A stretch of DNA of 64,000 nt from Curvularia sp. ZM96 (GCA_022457065.1 JAJGBQ010000007.1:1488001-1552000); one strand, 5' to 3'. Shown: positions 20,800 through 33,220, counted from the stretch's first letter. Notes: generated from the sequence alone by a model not told the origin. Translations and numbers: made by a program.

Positions 20800-22884
20800 A
20801 TGGCTGAACAACTCGACATGGGTCGTCTCAACATCAACGAGTCTCAGCACAACCCTCAGAACGGCTTCAGCGGAGAGCGTTCTGCCTACATTCCCCCTCA
20901 CCTCCGCGGCCGCGCTCAGGCAGGCCCTGCTCCTATGGATGGTCCTCCCATGATGAACGGTGGCAACAACGGCGGTCTCGGTGGCAGCGCCTGGGGACCT
21001 GGAGGGTCAGTACCCAATCTATACAGCACTCATAAACGCTCACTAACAAGCAACAGTCAGGGTGCTCCCATGAACGGCAACAGTGGCGGCGGCGGCGGCT
21101 GGGCCAACGCTCCCAACTTCACCCCTCGTGGTCCCCCTGGCGGTGGATGGGGCGGTCAACGCGGCGGCGGCGGTGGCTTCGAATCCAACGGCTACGGAAA
21201 ATCTGGCGGTGGCGGTGGTCACGCCCGTGGATCCGGTGATGGCTCTTGGAAAGATGGCAAGCACGTTCCCGGCCCGCCCAACCCGCGTCTCGAGCGTGAT
21301 CTCTTCGGTGTCCCCAACGACCCCTCGAAGCAGCACACCGGTATCAACTTCGAGAAGTACGATGACATCCCCGTCGAGGCATCCGGTCAGGGAGTGCCTG
21401 AGCCAGTTACACGCTTCACAAACCCGCCTCTCGATGATCACCTGCTGAGCAACATCGAGCTCTCTGGGTACAAGGTCCCTACCCCTGTCCAGAAATACTC
21501 CATCCCAATTGTCATGGGCGGCCGTGATCTCATGGCTTGTGCCCAGACTGGTTCCGGAAAGACTGGTGGTTTCCTGTTCCCTATTCTCGCCCAGGCTTTC
21601 CAGAACGGACCTGCTCCCCCTCCTCCATCTGCCCAAGGTGGCTACGGACGTCAGCGCAAGGCTTACCCCACATCCCTTGTCCTCGCCCCCACTCGTGAGC
21701 TGGTCTCCCAGATCTTCGACGAGGCCCGCAAGTTCGCCTACCGCTCTTGGGTCCGTCCCTGTGTCGTGTATGGTGGTGCCGACATTGGTTCCCAGCTTCG
21801 CCAGATCGAACGCGGTTGCGATCTCCTTGTCGCCACCCCTGGTCGTCTGGTCGACTTGATTGAGCGTGGTCGCATCTCTCTTGCTAGCATCAAGTACCTC
21901 GTTCTCGACGAAGCTGACCGCATGTTGGACATGGGTTTCGAGCCTCAGATCCGCCGTATTGTCGAGGGTGAGGACATGCCTCCTACCGCTGGCCGTCAGA
22001 CTCTCATGTTTTCGGCCACCTTCCCTCGCGACATCCAGATGCTCGCCCGCGACTTCTTGAAGGACTACATCTTCCTTTCCGTCGGTCGTGTTGGTTCCAC
22101 TTCTGAGAACATCACTCAGAAGATTGAGTACGTCGAGGACGCTGACAAGCGCTCCGTGCTTCTTGACATCCTCCACACGCACGGTGTCGGGCTGAGCTTG
22201 ATCTTCGTTGAGACCAAGCGCATGGCAGACTCGCTCTCCGACTTCCTCATCAACCAGGGCTTCCCTGCCACCTCCATTCACGGTGACCGCACACAGCGTG
22301 AGCGTGAAAAGGCTCTCGAGATGTTCCGCTCTGGACGCTGCCCCCTGCTTGTCGCCACTGCCGTTGCCGCTCGTGGTTTGGATATTCCCAACGTCAAGCA
22401 CGTCGTCAACTACGACCTGCCCACTGACATTGACGACTACGTCCACCGTATTGGTCGTACTGGACGTGCCGGAAACACTGGTATCGCAACCGCATTCTTC
22501 AACCGTGGCAACCGCGGTGTTGTCCGTGACCTAATCGACTTGCTGAAGGAGGCGAACCAGGAAGTTCCCAGCTTCCTTGAGTCTATTGCTCGTGAGGGCT
22601 CTGGCTACGGTGGCGGCCGTGGTGGCCGTGGAGGTGGTCGTGGCCGCGGTAATGCTGCTACCCGTGACGTTCGTCGCATGGGCGGTGGTGGTGGAGGAGG
22701 CTTCGGCGGCGGCAACGGCGGCGGCTGGGGCGGTTCTCAGGGCTACGGAGGTGGTTTTGGCGGCGCCCCTGGTGGCGGCTACGCTGCTCCTGCACCTGCC
22801 TACGGCGGCGGTGGCGGTGGCTACGGTGGCGGTGGTGGTGGCTACGGCAACCCATCTGGCCCTGGCGGCAACTCCTGGTGGTAA
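20800..22884 (+). CDS. ded1: ATP-dependent DEAD-box RNA helicase Ded1
   Basis: 677 aa after removal of one intron (21006-21056). The ATG at 20800 gives MAEQLDMGRLNI; an upstream in-frame extension has no ATG. Gly-rich RGG-type N-terminus (1 to about 180). Helicase core motifs appear in order: Q motif YKVPTPVQKYSIPI, motif I AQTGSGKT, Ia PTRELVSQI, Ib TPGRL, II DEAD, III SAT, V RGLDIPNVKHVVNYD and VI HRIGRTGRAG. The C-terminus is Gly/Arg-rich with GYGGGG repeats and ends NSWW. Ded1 unwinds 5' UTRs during cytoplasmic translation initiation. The 51-nt intron has GTCAGT, CACTAAC and ACAG but is a multiple of three with no stop, so a retained form would carry 17 extra residues. A 467-codon antisense frame across the gene is a codon-bias shadow. 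Confidence 0.97.
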   Translation: MAEQLDMGRLNINESQHNPQNGFSGERSAYIPPHLRGRAQAGPAPMDGPPMMNGGNNGGLGGSAWGPGGSVPNLYSTHKRSLTSNSQGAPMNGNSGGGGGWANAPNFTPRGPPGGGWGGQRGGGGGFESNGYGKSGGGGGHARGSGDGSWKDGKHVPGPPNPRLERDLFGVPNDPSKQHTGINFEKYDDIPVEASGQGVPEPVTRFTNPPLDDHLLSNIELSGYKVPTPVQKYSIPIVMGGRDLMACAQTGSGKTGGFLFPILAQAFQNGPAPPPPSAQGGYGRQRKAYPTSLVLAPTRELVSQIFDEARKFAYRSWVRPCVVYGGADIGSQLRQIERGCDLLVATPGRLVDLIERGRISLASIKYLVLDEADRMLDMGFEPQIRRIVEGEDMPPTAGRQTLMFSATFPRDIQMLARDFLKDYIFLSVGRVGSTSENITQKIEYVEDADKRSVLLDILHTHGVGLSLIFVETKRMADSLSDFLINQGFPATSIHGDRTQREREKALEMFRSGRCPLLVATAVAARGLDIPNVKHVVNYDLPTDIDDYVHRIGRTGRAGNTGIATAFFNRGNRGVVRDLIDLLKEANQEVPSFLESIAREGSGYGGGRGGRGGGRGRGNAATRDVRRMGGGGGGGFGGGNGGGWGGSQGYGGGFGGAPGGGYAAPAPAYGGGGGGYGGGGGGYGNPSGPGGNSWW

Positions 22885-25299
22885 ATCCGCATACCACCGC
22901 TTCACGATGTAGCCAGTCCAGGGCATGGTTCCTCTCGGCCGAAACCTGGGCCTTCGTGTGGCTTTTTCTAACGGCTTTCTTTCATTTCCTTTAGTTCTGA
23001 TTTTGTTTCTGCACCTCTTTTCCGGTTATCACGGATCGATGCGGAAATCTGGAATCTTATACCCCAACCAGCATATAGACAGCGACTGTTTTTCTGCGGC
23101 TCTGCCTATTTTCGAGCTCTTCTCGCACACGATACCCTTCGACGCATATCCGTCGAGCTCGAAGCATAGACGGCAGGACTTTCGCCTTTCTTGAAAAGGC
23201 ATGCATCACGAACATTTCACGCCCTCGCTCTTTCTGCAAGCATGCTGCTTGGGGAGCTATAGATTCTCGCTTTTCCGAGTCATCCACACGCGGATGACCA
23301 TAGTCAGCATTTCCTTTTTATTTTACGACAAAAGCGATTCCTTTTTTCCCGGTCATATCCCTCGGCGACAACGTCTTTCTCGTCGTCCTTGTGTCTCTCG
23401 GATCTCTTCACATGCGAAGAGTAGCAGCATTGGCTGGTCGGGACGACGAAAAAGTTTGCTGCATAGATGGCGTTCATGAAGGTTTAGCCACGACCCTCCC
23501 CAACCTTTTTTAATGAAGGAATATACCCCGGTGATTTGTGGTAACCGTCATGGTGGCTGTCTTTTTTCAAAGCCAAGTTCGACGGTGGGACTTCGAACGT
23601 ACAAAAATGGGTAGTTTTGGTTTGCACCTACCCCCGCTCTCGCGTTAGCAAACATGCGAACCTGGACCTCCCCAGTGACCTTGGGTGGAAGGAATCTCAC
23701 AAAAGCAACAGTTTCGAGCCAGATGATTAGTTAGATAGACTAGCATAACCTGCCGACATGCGCAGTCTGTACAATGCATGCGTTATGACACTTGCAAATG
23801 ATTTGTTTGATTTGTGTGATGGTGATTTGTTTTTGTACTGGAAATACGTATTTTGTGTGACACTAGGGGGTAAGGAATACATGTCTTCCCAAGGGAAACA
23901 GGGTAAGGATTTCTTGACTATCATGTAAAGTGGCATTCAGTGTCCGAGAGAGAGCATATCAATCTCACACTTTTTTTCTCGTCACGTCTATCCTTGTTTT
24001 CTCCTTCAACAACGTGAAGAGAGGAATTGCTACATATTTCCTATCTTCCCCTACCTCCTACTTTCTCTCTCACACACACATTCTTCTGTTCAATCTCCAC
24101 CTTCCTGTCCTATTTCACCTATAGTTATCCAAAATTATGCAAAAAGTATAGTTATACCCTAACTATACCCTATGTACATATGTGTGTGATGAACTTAAAA
24201 ATTCCTCTCCACGCCCCTAGGCTCTTTTTGCGAGTCCTTTTCTCTCTTCCTTTTCGAAAACGTGTGAGACTAGAGTGGAAGCAACAAAAAACGGGGAGGG
24301 GTGAGGTGAGGTGAGTGAGATGGATATATTGTGAGCCTCGGTTTAGATAGTTAGATGGTATAAGAGGTTTTTGTGTTTTTGTATGTATTCACTGAGGTGG
24401 AGATGGGATGTGTAGTATCTGGGTAGGTGGGTAGATAGCAAAGTACACACCAAAATGGGTAGCTAGAGAGAGGAGCGCAAAGGGTCAGCAGGGTCGACGT
24501 TTTTGTTGGTTGCAGGGCCATAGTGCCGTCATGGGAGGGAATGTGGATTTAGATTTACAGCACGTGATGGGCACAATCGTCATGCTGTAGTATGTATGCG
24601 TTGTGTGCCAGCAACACGAGGGCTGCCAAGGTGGTGTGTGCGGATGCTTGTACATGTGTTGCAAGAAACAAGGGTTCTCGTTAGTCTTGTAGGGTGTAGA
24701 GAGATGGTGTGAGTGTGATATCTGAGAGAAGCAAACAGTGAAGATGGTGTGAAGGAAAAAGCAGAGATCTGCACGTGAGGCTTTGCACTTCTTTATTCTT
24801 TTCGTTGCACTTTTAGATGTCACTTTTCATCACCTGCTTCAACTTTGCTTTATTGTTTGTTTTGAGAGTGTTACTTTTTGTCGGCATGTTTTACGGCGAC
24901 GAACGCGTAAATGTGTGTATCAGATTGATGGGAACATGTATCAGCTGACCTGTTGATGACTGACGGAGCATCTCAGATGCAGGTCTTACTTTCTCATGTG
25001 TTGTTATCATGGCCAAAGTAGTGTTGTATCAGAAATCGATGTTGATTTTTACTTTTCTAGAAAAAGTCGTGATTGGTATCAAGAAAAACAAACAAACAAA
25101 CCAACAGCCTCCACCTGATCTGTCTCATTATGGTGAGTATCTGTTTCTTTCCTTCTTCCTTCTCTGCAGACTAATACGTGCTTCTCATTACTTTCCAACC
25201 CTGCTGCATAACAAAAGCATTGCATATTTCGGAAAAATCGGAACGGTCCGTCAAGGCGATTCGACTCGACGTAGACGCGCACTACAACACCTGACTCAA
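22885..25299. other. Unusually long convergent spacer between ded1 and the ppo gene
   Basis: 2.4 kb between two convergent genes, in a window where most convergent gaps are 0.1-0.7 kb. It shows T-rich and C/T-rich tracts, a CAAA tandem repeat near 25085-25100 and no credible coding frame. It may hold long 3' UTRs or a non-coding transcript, but I see no recognisable RNA. Confidence 0.4.
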
Positions 25300-28200
25300 T
25301 TATGGCGCGATCGTGTAGGCATTGTTCCTGCCGGCATTGGCATGACCATTGGTAAGATGCCCATTGACGCCGTTCACGGCAGCATCCACACTGTCATAGT
25401 GCAGGCGCAGGGATGTCGGGATAGGGCTCTCCTTGCTCGATGCGTCGAGGTAGTGACGCATGGTGATACCTGCGAGCTGATGCTCCGTTGTGATAAAATG
25501 GCCTTGCCTACCAGGTGCTCGACGCACATTAGGAAGCTTGAAGACCTCGCGTAATGTGGCTGCGAGAGAGGGGCCGACGAGGCGGGCTCCGAAGCAAAAG
25601 TGCAGACCGTGACCAAGGAGAGTATATTCCTTGAACGAGCGGTGAGGGTTGAGGATTTCTGGGTTGGGGAAAGCAACAGGGTCCATTGCAGCTTTGGAAG
25701 TAGCGATGAGCACTGTGTGGCCCTTCTTGACCGTTACAGGGCCACGGACGCCATCTTGAACCGTCACATCGCGTGTTGCAACACGAGGGAGACCGGGTAC
25801 GACACCAACATGACGCATACCTTCGTATACGAAACCCTGGAGTTCGCGATCAGAGTCCTTGGGGTCCATATGTGATAGTTCCACAATCCTCTTCTTGTAT
25901 TGCTCGTATTCGGGCTTCAAATAGAGGTCGATGAGCAGGGAGGCTTGCTGTGTCAGATTTCCAGCGACAGGAGCACCCATACCGATGCAGTCACCAACAA
26001 GATCACCAATAGGGAGCTTGGTGTCAGCTAATGCGTGGTAGATGCGGTCAGCGTGTGGGCCTACTTCAAAGGCGGAGCCCTTGGCCATCCAGTCAACAAC
26101 GCCTTCAAGACGTCCGGTTTGGGTTTTGAGGTGGGTTTCGAAGATCTTGCGAAGGGGTGCCGCAGCTTTCATGGCGCCTTCGCGAAGCTTCCACTCATTT
26201 GCGGGCATAATGTTGAAGGATTGGTACATGACTGTAAAGCTGTTAGTAGACTAGTACGATGTCCATGAACAATGTTGACTTACAAAGCACAAGGTAGGTT
26301 AGGAAAGCTTCGTGGATGGTCAACAAGCCGCGAGGCTGCTTCTCTGTTTTGAGTGGCAATGCAAAACGTTCCGCGAGCCAAAGGATAGGTGTGATGTTGG
26401 TCACATCTCGTACAATGTCGATGGACATCCTACCCTTTGCACCTTTGAGCGAGTTCTTCTTGATCAAGTCTCGCACGTTCGTGGTAAAGAACTCGGTGAT
26501 GTTCTTCTCAAACCCATCCTCGAAGAAAACCTGGTGCAGAATCTTCGATCGCTCGTCGTGCTTCTTTTGCTCATCCCATCCGATCATGAAGTCGTGTCCA
26601 TCAGTACAGTTACGGATGGCAGCTTGATACATGACAGCAAAAGCTTCACGGTCCTCAAAGACCTTCTTGCAGCCTTCTTGAGTCTGTACACTGACAATGT
26701 CATAGCCGTTCGGAGGACGAGTGATGTCATACTTTTCAATGACTCCGTTGCCCTTGAGAATACCTTGAGCAGCCTTGGGTGTGTAGAACGGCAAAAGAGC
26801 ATAGCTCGATGTGCCCTTGAAATCTCCAGGAAGACCCTGGAAAATGAGTTTGGGAAGAACACCGCCGTAGGCGCCGGGCGTGGGTTCGGACAGAAGAGCA
26901 GCGCCCCAGTTTGTCAGAGTATTGCTGTTGAAGTCGTAACTCAGGAAACGATCTCCGCGGACCAGAGCCACGGCATCGTCCAAAATACCTCTGCCCGTGG
27001 TCTGGCCAGGGCAAACACCACTTCCTGGCATAGCTGGCTTTGTGCATTCTGCCATCAAGCCAGGGTACAGCTCCATGTTCTCCATGTGGCCATACAATAG
27101 TTCGGCGGCACGTGCAGTTTCCTTATCAGAGCACCAGTCCTCAAAGGTCTCGTATGGCTTCAGGTTGAGATAGCGACGGAACTCGTTGAGCGTGCAAACA
27201 TTGAAAATCTCGCGCGCTTGCAACTGGCCCATGAGATCAACAACTTTCAGACTAGCAGGTGTGCCGTGCGCACCAAACGCATGGGCAGGTTCCTCGATAC
27301 AGTCCTTGATCAGTTTAGCTAGGTCTGAGTTCTTGAACTTGCCATCAGGGCCTCGCTCAAGACCGCCAAAGGTCCATTCGCTGGGCTGCTTCTTCATAAG
27401 ATCATGACCATAGACCTTCATCACCTTGTGGAACATCTCAATGGTGACATCATCAATGTGACGAAGATCAGGAATGACAGATCTGATAATGTCTTCCATC
27501 CACTTGTCATCTGCGGCACTAAGGGCTGCATGCCAGTGGTACAAGACGGCGAATTCCACTGAGACGTGGCTGCCGGTTCCGCGCTCCAGGCGCCCGGAAC
27601 CTTGCCTGATCTCCTTGCCGAGATCTAGAGACCACTCAGAATTGGCTCTTGGGGTATTGAGAATGGCGGCAACGTAGTCTTTCAGTACTACCGATGCGAA
27701 AAAGCCAACATTAATATTGCGTGTGATCTGGAAGATGTCTTCATCTTGCCTGGCTTGAATTAGAAATGATATAGAGCCGGATACCGCGGAATGGCTTACC
27801 ATTTCTTGCCTTCCTCGTCAAGGCTATCCCATGGCTTGTACTTGCCATCTTCATTCACGGCCAAAAGCGATTCTGCAACGTGGTTGTGGTTTCTTGAGAA
27901 CAACAAGAGAACTGCCACAACACCAGGCGGCATCATCATGATGCGCTCCGAAGCGATGGAGTCTGGGTAGATTAATCCGTTCTTGTATGTCCTTACACGC
28001 TTCTGCTCTTTTTCTGTGTTGCCATATAAAGTACTGAGATCAACATAACTAGAAGTCTCGTTGATCCAAGGGTTTGTTCTCGATGTCTGGAAACACTCAT
28101 GGATGACAATGGTTGCAAAAGAGAAGAACAAGCGATTGAGACCTGATGGGTGTTCGCGGAAAGGACCATTGCGCTTCAGAAGCGACTCATACACATCCTC

Positions 28201-28736
28201 GACATCAGGAAGGTTGGGTCCTAAAATTGATTGTTAGTCGCAAGTCGCTAATATCTGCTGCTTGGTCGCAACATACCCTTGGTCTTCATGGGCGGCACGT
28301 TGCGCGCGTATGGTGAGCCTGCCTTTCCAAAATCTGGCATATGAGGGTTGTTCCCTGAGCCATCATGCTGTCGATACCGCGCTGACGGTCCAGCATGTGT
28401 GAGAGTTGGATGGGGCAAGTCATTCCAAAGCATGCTAATGAAGCCATCGGAAACTTTTGCGCTCAGACCGCTGTCCAAGGGCAAGCCCTGAAGCATCTCA
28501 ACGCCGTGCTCGAGAAGGAGGTCTTTGTCATCCAAAGGCTCGCCCGAAGCCAGGGTGGTGATGGCTTCCAGAGCAAATTTGGCGTTCTTGACACCCATGC
28601 CTTTGACATCGCTCATGACGCTTGTCCTTTTATTGCCATGGGCGCCGCCGCTGGCAACTTCTGCAGACCTGCCATCGCTGGCACGCGTAGGCTTCTTTCT
28701 GATCTTTTCGATCAATGTCGACAACTGACCTGGCAT
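25300..28736 (-). CDS. Ppo-type fatty-acid dioxygenase with C-terminal P450 domain (psi-factor/linoleate diol synthase family)
   Basis: 1092 aa from four exons: 28736-28277, 28220-27800, 27749-26284 and 26231-25300. All three introns are GT-AG and 50-56 nt. The N-terminal half is the haem peroxidase-type dioxygenase domain: distal His in TIVIHECF (about 194), YVDLSTLYG, and catalytic Tyr364 with proximal His367 in LYHWHAALS. The C-terminal half is a P450-like domain with ExxR (EGMR, 919-922) and the haem-thiolate Cys995 in GHGLHFCFGARL. A GNLTQ motif near 873-877 corresponds to the family's conserved Asn-x-x-Gln hydroperoxide-handling motif. These enzymes oxygenate linoleic or oleic acid and then rearrange the hydroperoxide to diols that control sporulation. 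The intact Cys argues for a PpoA-like diol synthase rather than a PpoC-like dioxygenase with a dead P450. The exact product cannot be told from sequence. Confidence 0.94.
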
Positions 28737-30508
28737 TATGAATAGTGAATAGTATGAGCATGGAGGGGAGAGAAGAGAGGGAGGGAGGAGATGTTTATCA
28801 GGCGGGGGACATGTTCAGGTATGCACCAAGCAGCTTGCGGAAAGAGCAATTAGCACTGACATGTGTCGTACTCTCGGCGCAGGCGCCGAATCTGGCGACG
28901 ATCGCTTGTAGGCATGATGCGGTGATCAGCATGTAGGTTCGGTGAATAGTTTCCAGATAGCTTGTGTGGGCGTTTCGGCGCGACGCGTGAGTGGGTAGTG
29001 TACGGAATGATTTTTGGACCCCTCGCCTGGTCGGCGCTCAGATGAATGCTAGAGCTGTAGGTCTGATTGGCAAGATTCAGCCATGTGAATGGTGGCGCGT
29101 AACCGATGCTGTAGCACGGTCGCTAATCCACGACGGAAGAATGCTGGGCACTACACTTGGATTTTCGATGGTATGCATAAACAGCGGTGATCAGACCCGA
29201 ATATGGCCTGTTCTGTGCGCTTGGGGCAGCACGAGCATGGTTGGGAGACGAGGTTACACTGCTCGCTGCTTTATCCCTGATGAAACGGTGAGATGTCAAG
29301 GAAAAGAAACATGCGGGTCATGGACGGGCAGGCGTACCCTTCTGCAGGTGCATCGTATTACAAAGCATCTACCTTTGAGTGGGCGAGCATGCACGTAGTC
29401 CATGGTAGTGGGCCGTCGTAGTGCTGATCGCAGAGGTGATGGGACCGAAGTTCGACCCGATGACGAGGTTGGCGGGAAGCACGTGAACACCACCTTGTCG
29501 AGTGTGAGTGCGCTCCGAGCGGCTGCCACCCGTGGGCTGCGGCCTGTCCCGGAGATGCAAAAGTCTATTGACCGGAACTGTAAGCGGTGCGTAGTATGTG
29601 TGCACTAAACAGACTGACCAGGACCAGGGAGAAGGGCGATCGATTGACGAGCTGGTCCGACAGGGGATCATGTGGGGAAGCATCAAGGACGGGCCGTAAA
29701 GGATCGCCCGCAGGGAAATGCTCCTTGCCCCATTCGGACGACTGGCGATAAATGCTTTTCCCCTCTCAGCTTCGCCGACCTCCCTCACCCATCACGGATC
29801 GACACGACTCACTGCACTCTATGACTCTCCACAGATCATCGCCAGCCGCTCTCTCGCACTATCTGTTCGCGCGCTTCACGTGCCGTCCTCGTTGCCATCA
29901 TCCTGTTCGCCAAAACGTCACGGCCGGCCAAGGCACCGGCCCAACTGCACGGCAGCCACATTTCCTCTCGTCGCTTTTTCTTACCTCATGTGTCCCACAA
30001 GACCAAGGCGGTCTGTCTCGTATCTCTACCGTGCATGCTGCCGATAGTCGCAGTCACAGCTTCACAGCTTGAGCGATGGGCGCCACCTATCTACCCATGC
30101 GGCAGGTGGGGACTCGACAAAACTAGCCTGCCCCATCGCACTGCATACCAATCGAGTGCATGTGACGAACAGGAGTACAGCAAAACTCATCATTGATCTC
30201 CTACTGGCTCGGAGACGGCTCAATCTCAGCAATGTCCAGCCCCCCATCAAACCAGAGGCGTACGCAATACGATGCACGCTGCGCTAGCCGCCATGATCTA
30301 CACATCGACATTCCTGGAACCCATGCGCTAGGCAATCCGTGAAAGATGAGATTCGCACATGTCTGTTATGCACATTATCCTTATGTGGCCTTGTGTCGCT
30401 AGATATTTCCCTGCGCATTTTGTGCATTGTAATACCCACTTTCCAAGACCTGGCTGATTCCTTCTCGAACTACGACTCCTTCCCGTTCACGTTCTTGACT
30501 TGGCCATC
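28737..30508. promoter_or_regulatory. Divergent intergenic region, ppo and DUF2235 genes
   Basis: 1.8 kb between two divergent start codons. A purine-rich run (GGAGGGGAGAGAAGAGAGGGA type) sits just upstream of the ppo ATG. Several short frames are present but none looks coding. No specific operator was recognised. Confidence 0.45.
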
Positions 30509-32726
30509 ATGGCTCCCAAGAATACCCAACTCTCGCATGCACAAAATGAAGACCCCATGGACTACGGGGCGACGCCCCATCGCCACGGCCATGTGACAAA
30601 GAAGTTTGTCTTGTGCTTCGATGGTACAGGCAACAAGTTCTCCGGCACGGATTCTGACAGCAATATTCTCAAGATCTATCGCATGCTTGATCGTAATGGC
30701 GACGACCAGTTTCATTATTATCAGCCTGGTATTGGAACGTACATCACCAAGGCCAATGGCTCCATGACCCGAACAGGCCGGTGGGAAAGATTCCAATCAT
30801 GGTATGCCAAAGCAAAAGACAGTGCTGTCGGTATGTTTGACCTTTATCGCTAGCTTACACCACTAACGCCACCAGGGACGTCCTTTGATATGCACGTTAT
30901 GGCAGGATACAAGGTATGTTGGCAAGATCCTTTATAGCACAAGTGCACCGAGCCCTCAAAATCCAACTTTTCGCGTCAGCATGAATTTTCTAACTGACCC
31001 ACCTATAGTTCTTGATGAGATACTACAGCCCTGGTGACGACATCTACTTCTTTGGTTTCTCGCGAGGCGCCTACACGGCGCGCTTTCTCGCAGAAATGCT
31101 GGATCACGTTGGCCTTCTCTCGGTAAGTACTTGGTCACTATGGAGTAGCGTGGGAAATTTAATCCTCTATAGGCGGGTAATGAGGAGATGTGCCAGTTCG
31201 CGTGGAAGTAAGTGATATTTAGGCATACCCCCATATCTTGCTAACCAATCTCTCCAGAACATTTCAGAAATGGCAATGTCGACTCCCAGAAGATGAGAAG
31301 AAGAAAAAGCCAGGAGAGAAGTCAGAAAGGCAAAAACTCCTTGAGTTCATGTGCGCCTTCAGGGAGACATTTAGTCGTCCTGTCAAGCCAATCCGCTTCC
31401 TTGGTCTGTTCGATACTGTGAACAGTGTGCCGGCCTTTGAGAATGCGTGGATGCAGCGCAACAAGTTTCCATACACTGCCCGAAGTAGCGCACGTGTTAT
31501 TCGACATGCTGTGTCAATAGACGAGCGCCGCGCAAAATTTCGACAAGATCTAATCTCTCAGAAGAAGCCAGACACCTCCATGTTCTATAAGCACAGCCAT
31601 AAACATATGCACCGAACACGAGGCCCAGCTCAAAGTCATGCTGGGAAAGGACATTCCGATGAGAAAGCTGATCACGAGGAGGAGGACAGAGGTCGTCGCA
31701 ATACCCTGCTTCCTCCCGAGCGATTCACAAACCCTCACGACACCGCGGGCGTGCGGAGTTCGAGCAGAGGATACGATCACCTGAATGGGGATTGTCGCTC
31801 ACCCACTCCCTCCATGCGATCCTTTGATGTCCAAGGGACCCAAAACTCGGGAGAAGAAGAGGGTGAGCAAGACATTCTGGAAGTCTGGTTTCCAGGCTGC
31901 CATGCTGTAAATATGACCTTGTTCACGACGCTGGATGTTCATGAAAACTAACATGAAGTAGGACATTGGTGGCGGCTGGCCCCTCGAGGATGGTGATGCT
32001 GCGCTCTCACACGTACCTCTCGTCTGGATGGTGCGTGAAGCCCAAAAGGCTGGCCTCGAGTTCGACGAACAGAAGCTTGAAGCACTGAGTTGTTGCCATG
32101 AAGACGTCATGCCTAACGTCACGCACACTCATGAGCAGGTGCCGACTATCGAAGTCGACCCTGCCTCACCACTAGGCATTGATGAGGATTCCAACAAATC
32201 AAGCGGCATCACGACCTACACTGACCACGCAAATATTCTGCCACACCACAAAGAATACCCAGATACGCCCTTCCATAGACATCTCCATAGTGCAGCCACT
32301 CAAGGCAGCATCCACGATGTGCTACAGTTCCACAACGGCGCCAACGCCGTTGGCGTTGTGTCTTGGAACATAATGGAGTATCTGCCCTTCCGACGCATGG
32401 ACCTCCAAGATGACGGTACCTGGAAAGCCATTCGCTGGCCTTTACCCAAGGGCGAGACACGCGACATGCCCGCCAACGCAATCATTCACAATAGCGTCAT
32501 CAAGCGTATGATCGCAGACCCTACTTATCGGCCTGGCAACCTGATTGTGGGCGGTGGCGGCAGGGGCGTTAGGCGCGCACCGGAAGACTATGGAATAGGT
32601 AAGTGGATAGTTGCGTGCGAGGAGGGGCATCCAGTGGGCGAGTGCTTTGTCAGGCGACACCCCCCTGAGCGAACAAAGACAGATGAGAGTGAGCATCTGG
32701 CTAGCATCAAGATCATGCAGCCGTAG
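30509..32726 (+). CDS. DUF2235 alpha/beta-hydrolase-like protein
   Basis: 640 aa from six exons: 30509-30830, 30876-30913, 31009-31122, 31173-31207, 31258-31906 and 31962-32726. The introns are all GT-AG, and total length and phases agree. The DUF2235 motifs appear in order: LCFDGTGNKF (about 32-41), YYQPGIGTYI, the nucleophile elbow GFSRGAYTAR (GxSxG), GLFDTVNSVP and FPGCHADIGGGW (with the family's catalytic-type Asp/His). Family members include fungal proteins of unknown role and the catalytic domain of bacterial Tle1 phospholipase effectors. I infer a serine-hydrolase fold, probably acting on lipids; the substrate is unknown. There is no signal peptide or membrane span, so it is likely cytosolic. 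A GTAAGT at about 32600 in the last exon could be used to give another C-terminus, but the unspliced end reads better. Confidence 0.88.
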
Positions 32727-33220
32727 ACGTAGATTGCCGGGTTTGTTAATTGTAAGCTATGGTATGGAAGTGATGGAGTACATGGGACTTTTGGGTCTTG
32801 AAAGTATTGTATCAAATTAGCATCTTAATATGAAGTAGTGTTGATTCGAGGATTGTGATTTTTTCTATTTTTTACCGAGAACGAATGCTGTCAAGCGCTG
32901 CTTACATTTGAAGCATCTTGTACCGTTTAAAATACTGCGCTGTGCTTTTACTTAACAGTCGATACTTGCAACTAAATACAATATTCGTATTGCCAAGATC
33001 TATATATCGCAGCCTTAGTAGCAAAATCTCCATACACCACATTGCCCCCCCAAAAAACGAGGATATAAGCCTCCACATTCTCGCCCATTCAATTATCCCT
33101 GAAAATACCTCGTCTTCACAAAATCTGTCAGGCTCAATTGCCGTCTCAGCCCATTCCAGAGGCTAGAAAGAAGAAGAAAAAAGCTCATCCATATAACTGA
33201 TTCAGTATACCTCCCCTCCC
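32727..33220. other. Convergent 3' spacer
   Basis: 494 bp, AT-rich, between the ends of two convergent genes. No gene or RNA seen. Confidence 0.5.

Noticed and set aside
21043..22446. 467-codon minus-strand frame across ded1
   Set aside because: Exactly antisense to the conserved helicase core. The openness comes from strong codon bias, and the protein shows no motif.
28991..29398. 135-codon plus-strand frame in the ppo/DUF2235 spacer
   Set aside because: No domain or compositional support; similar frames occur on the other strand.
32600..32660. Possible extra intron near the DUF2235 C-terminus
   Set aside because: A GTAAGT and CAG exist in phase, but the spliced end has poor composition; the unspliced end looks more natural.
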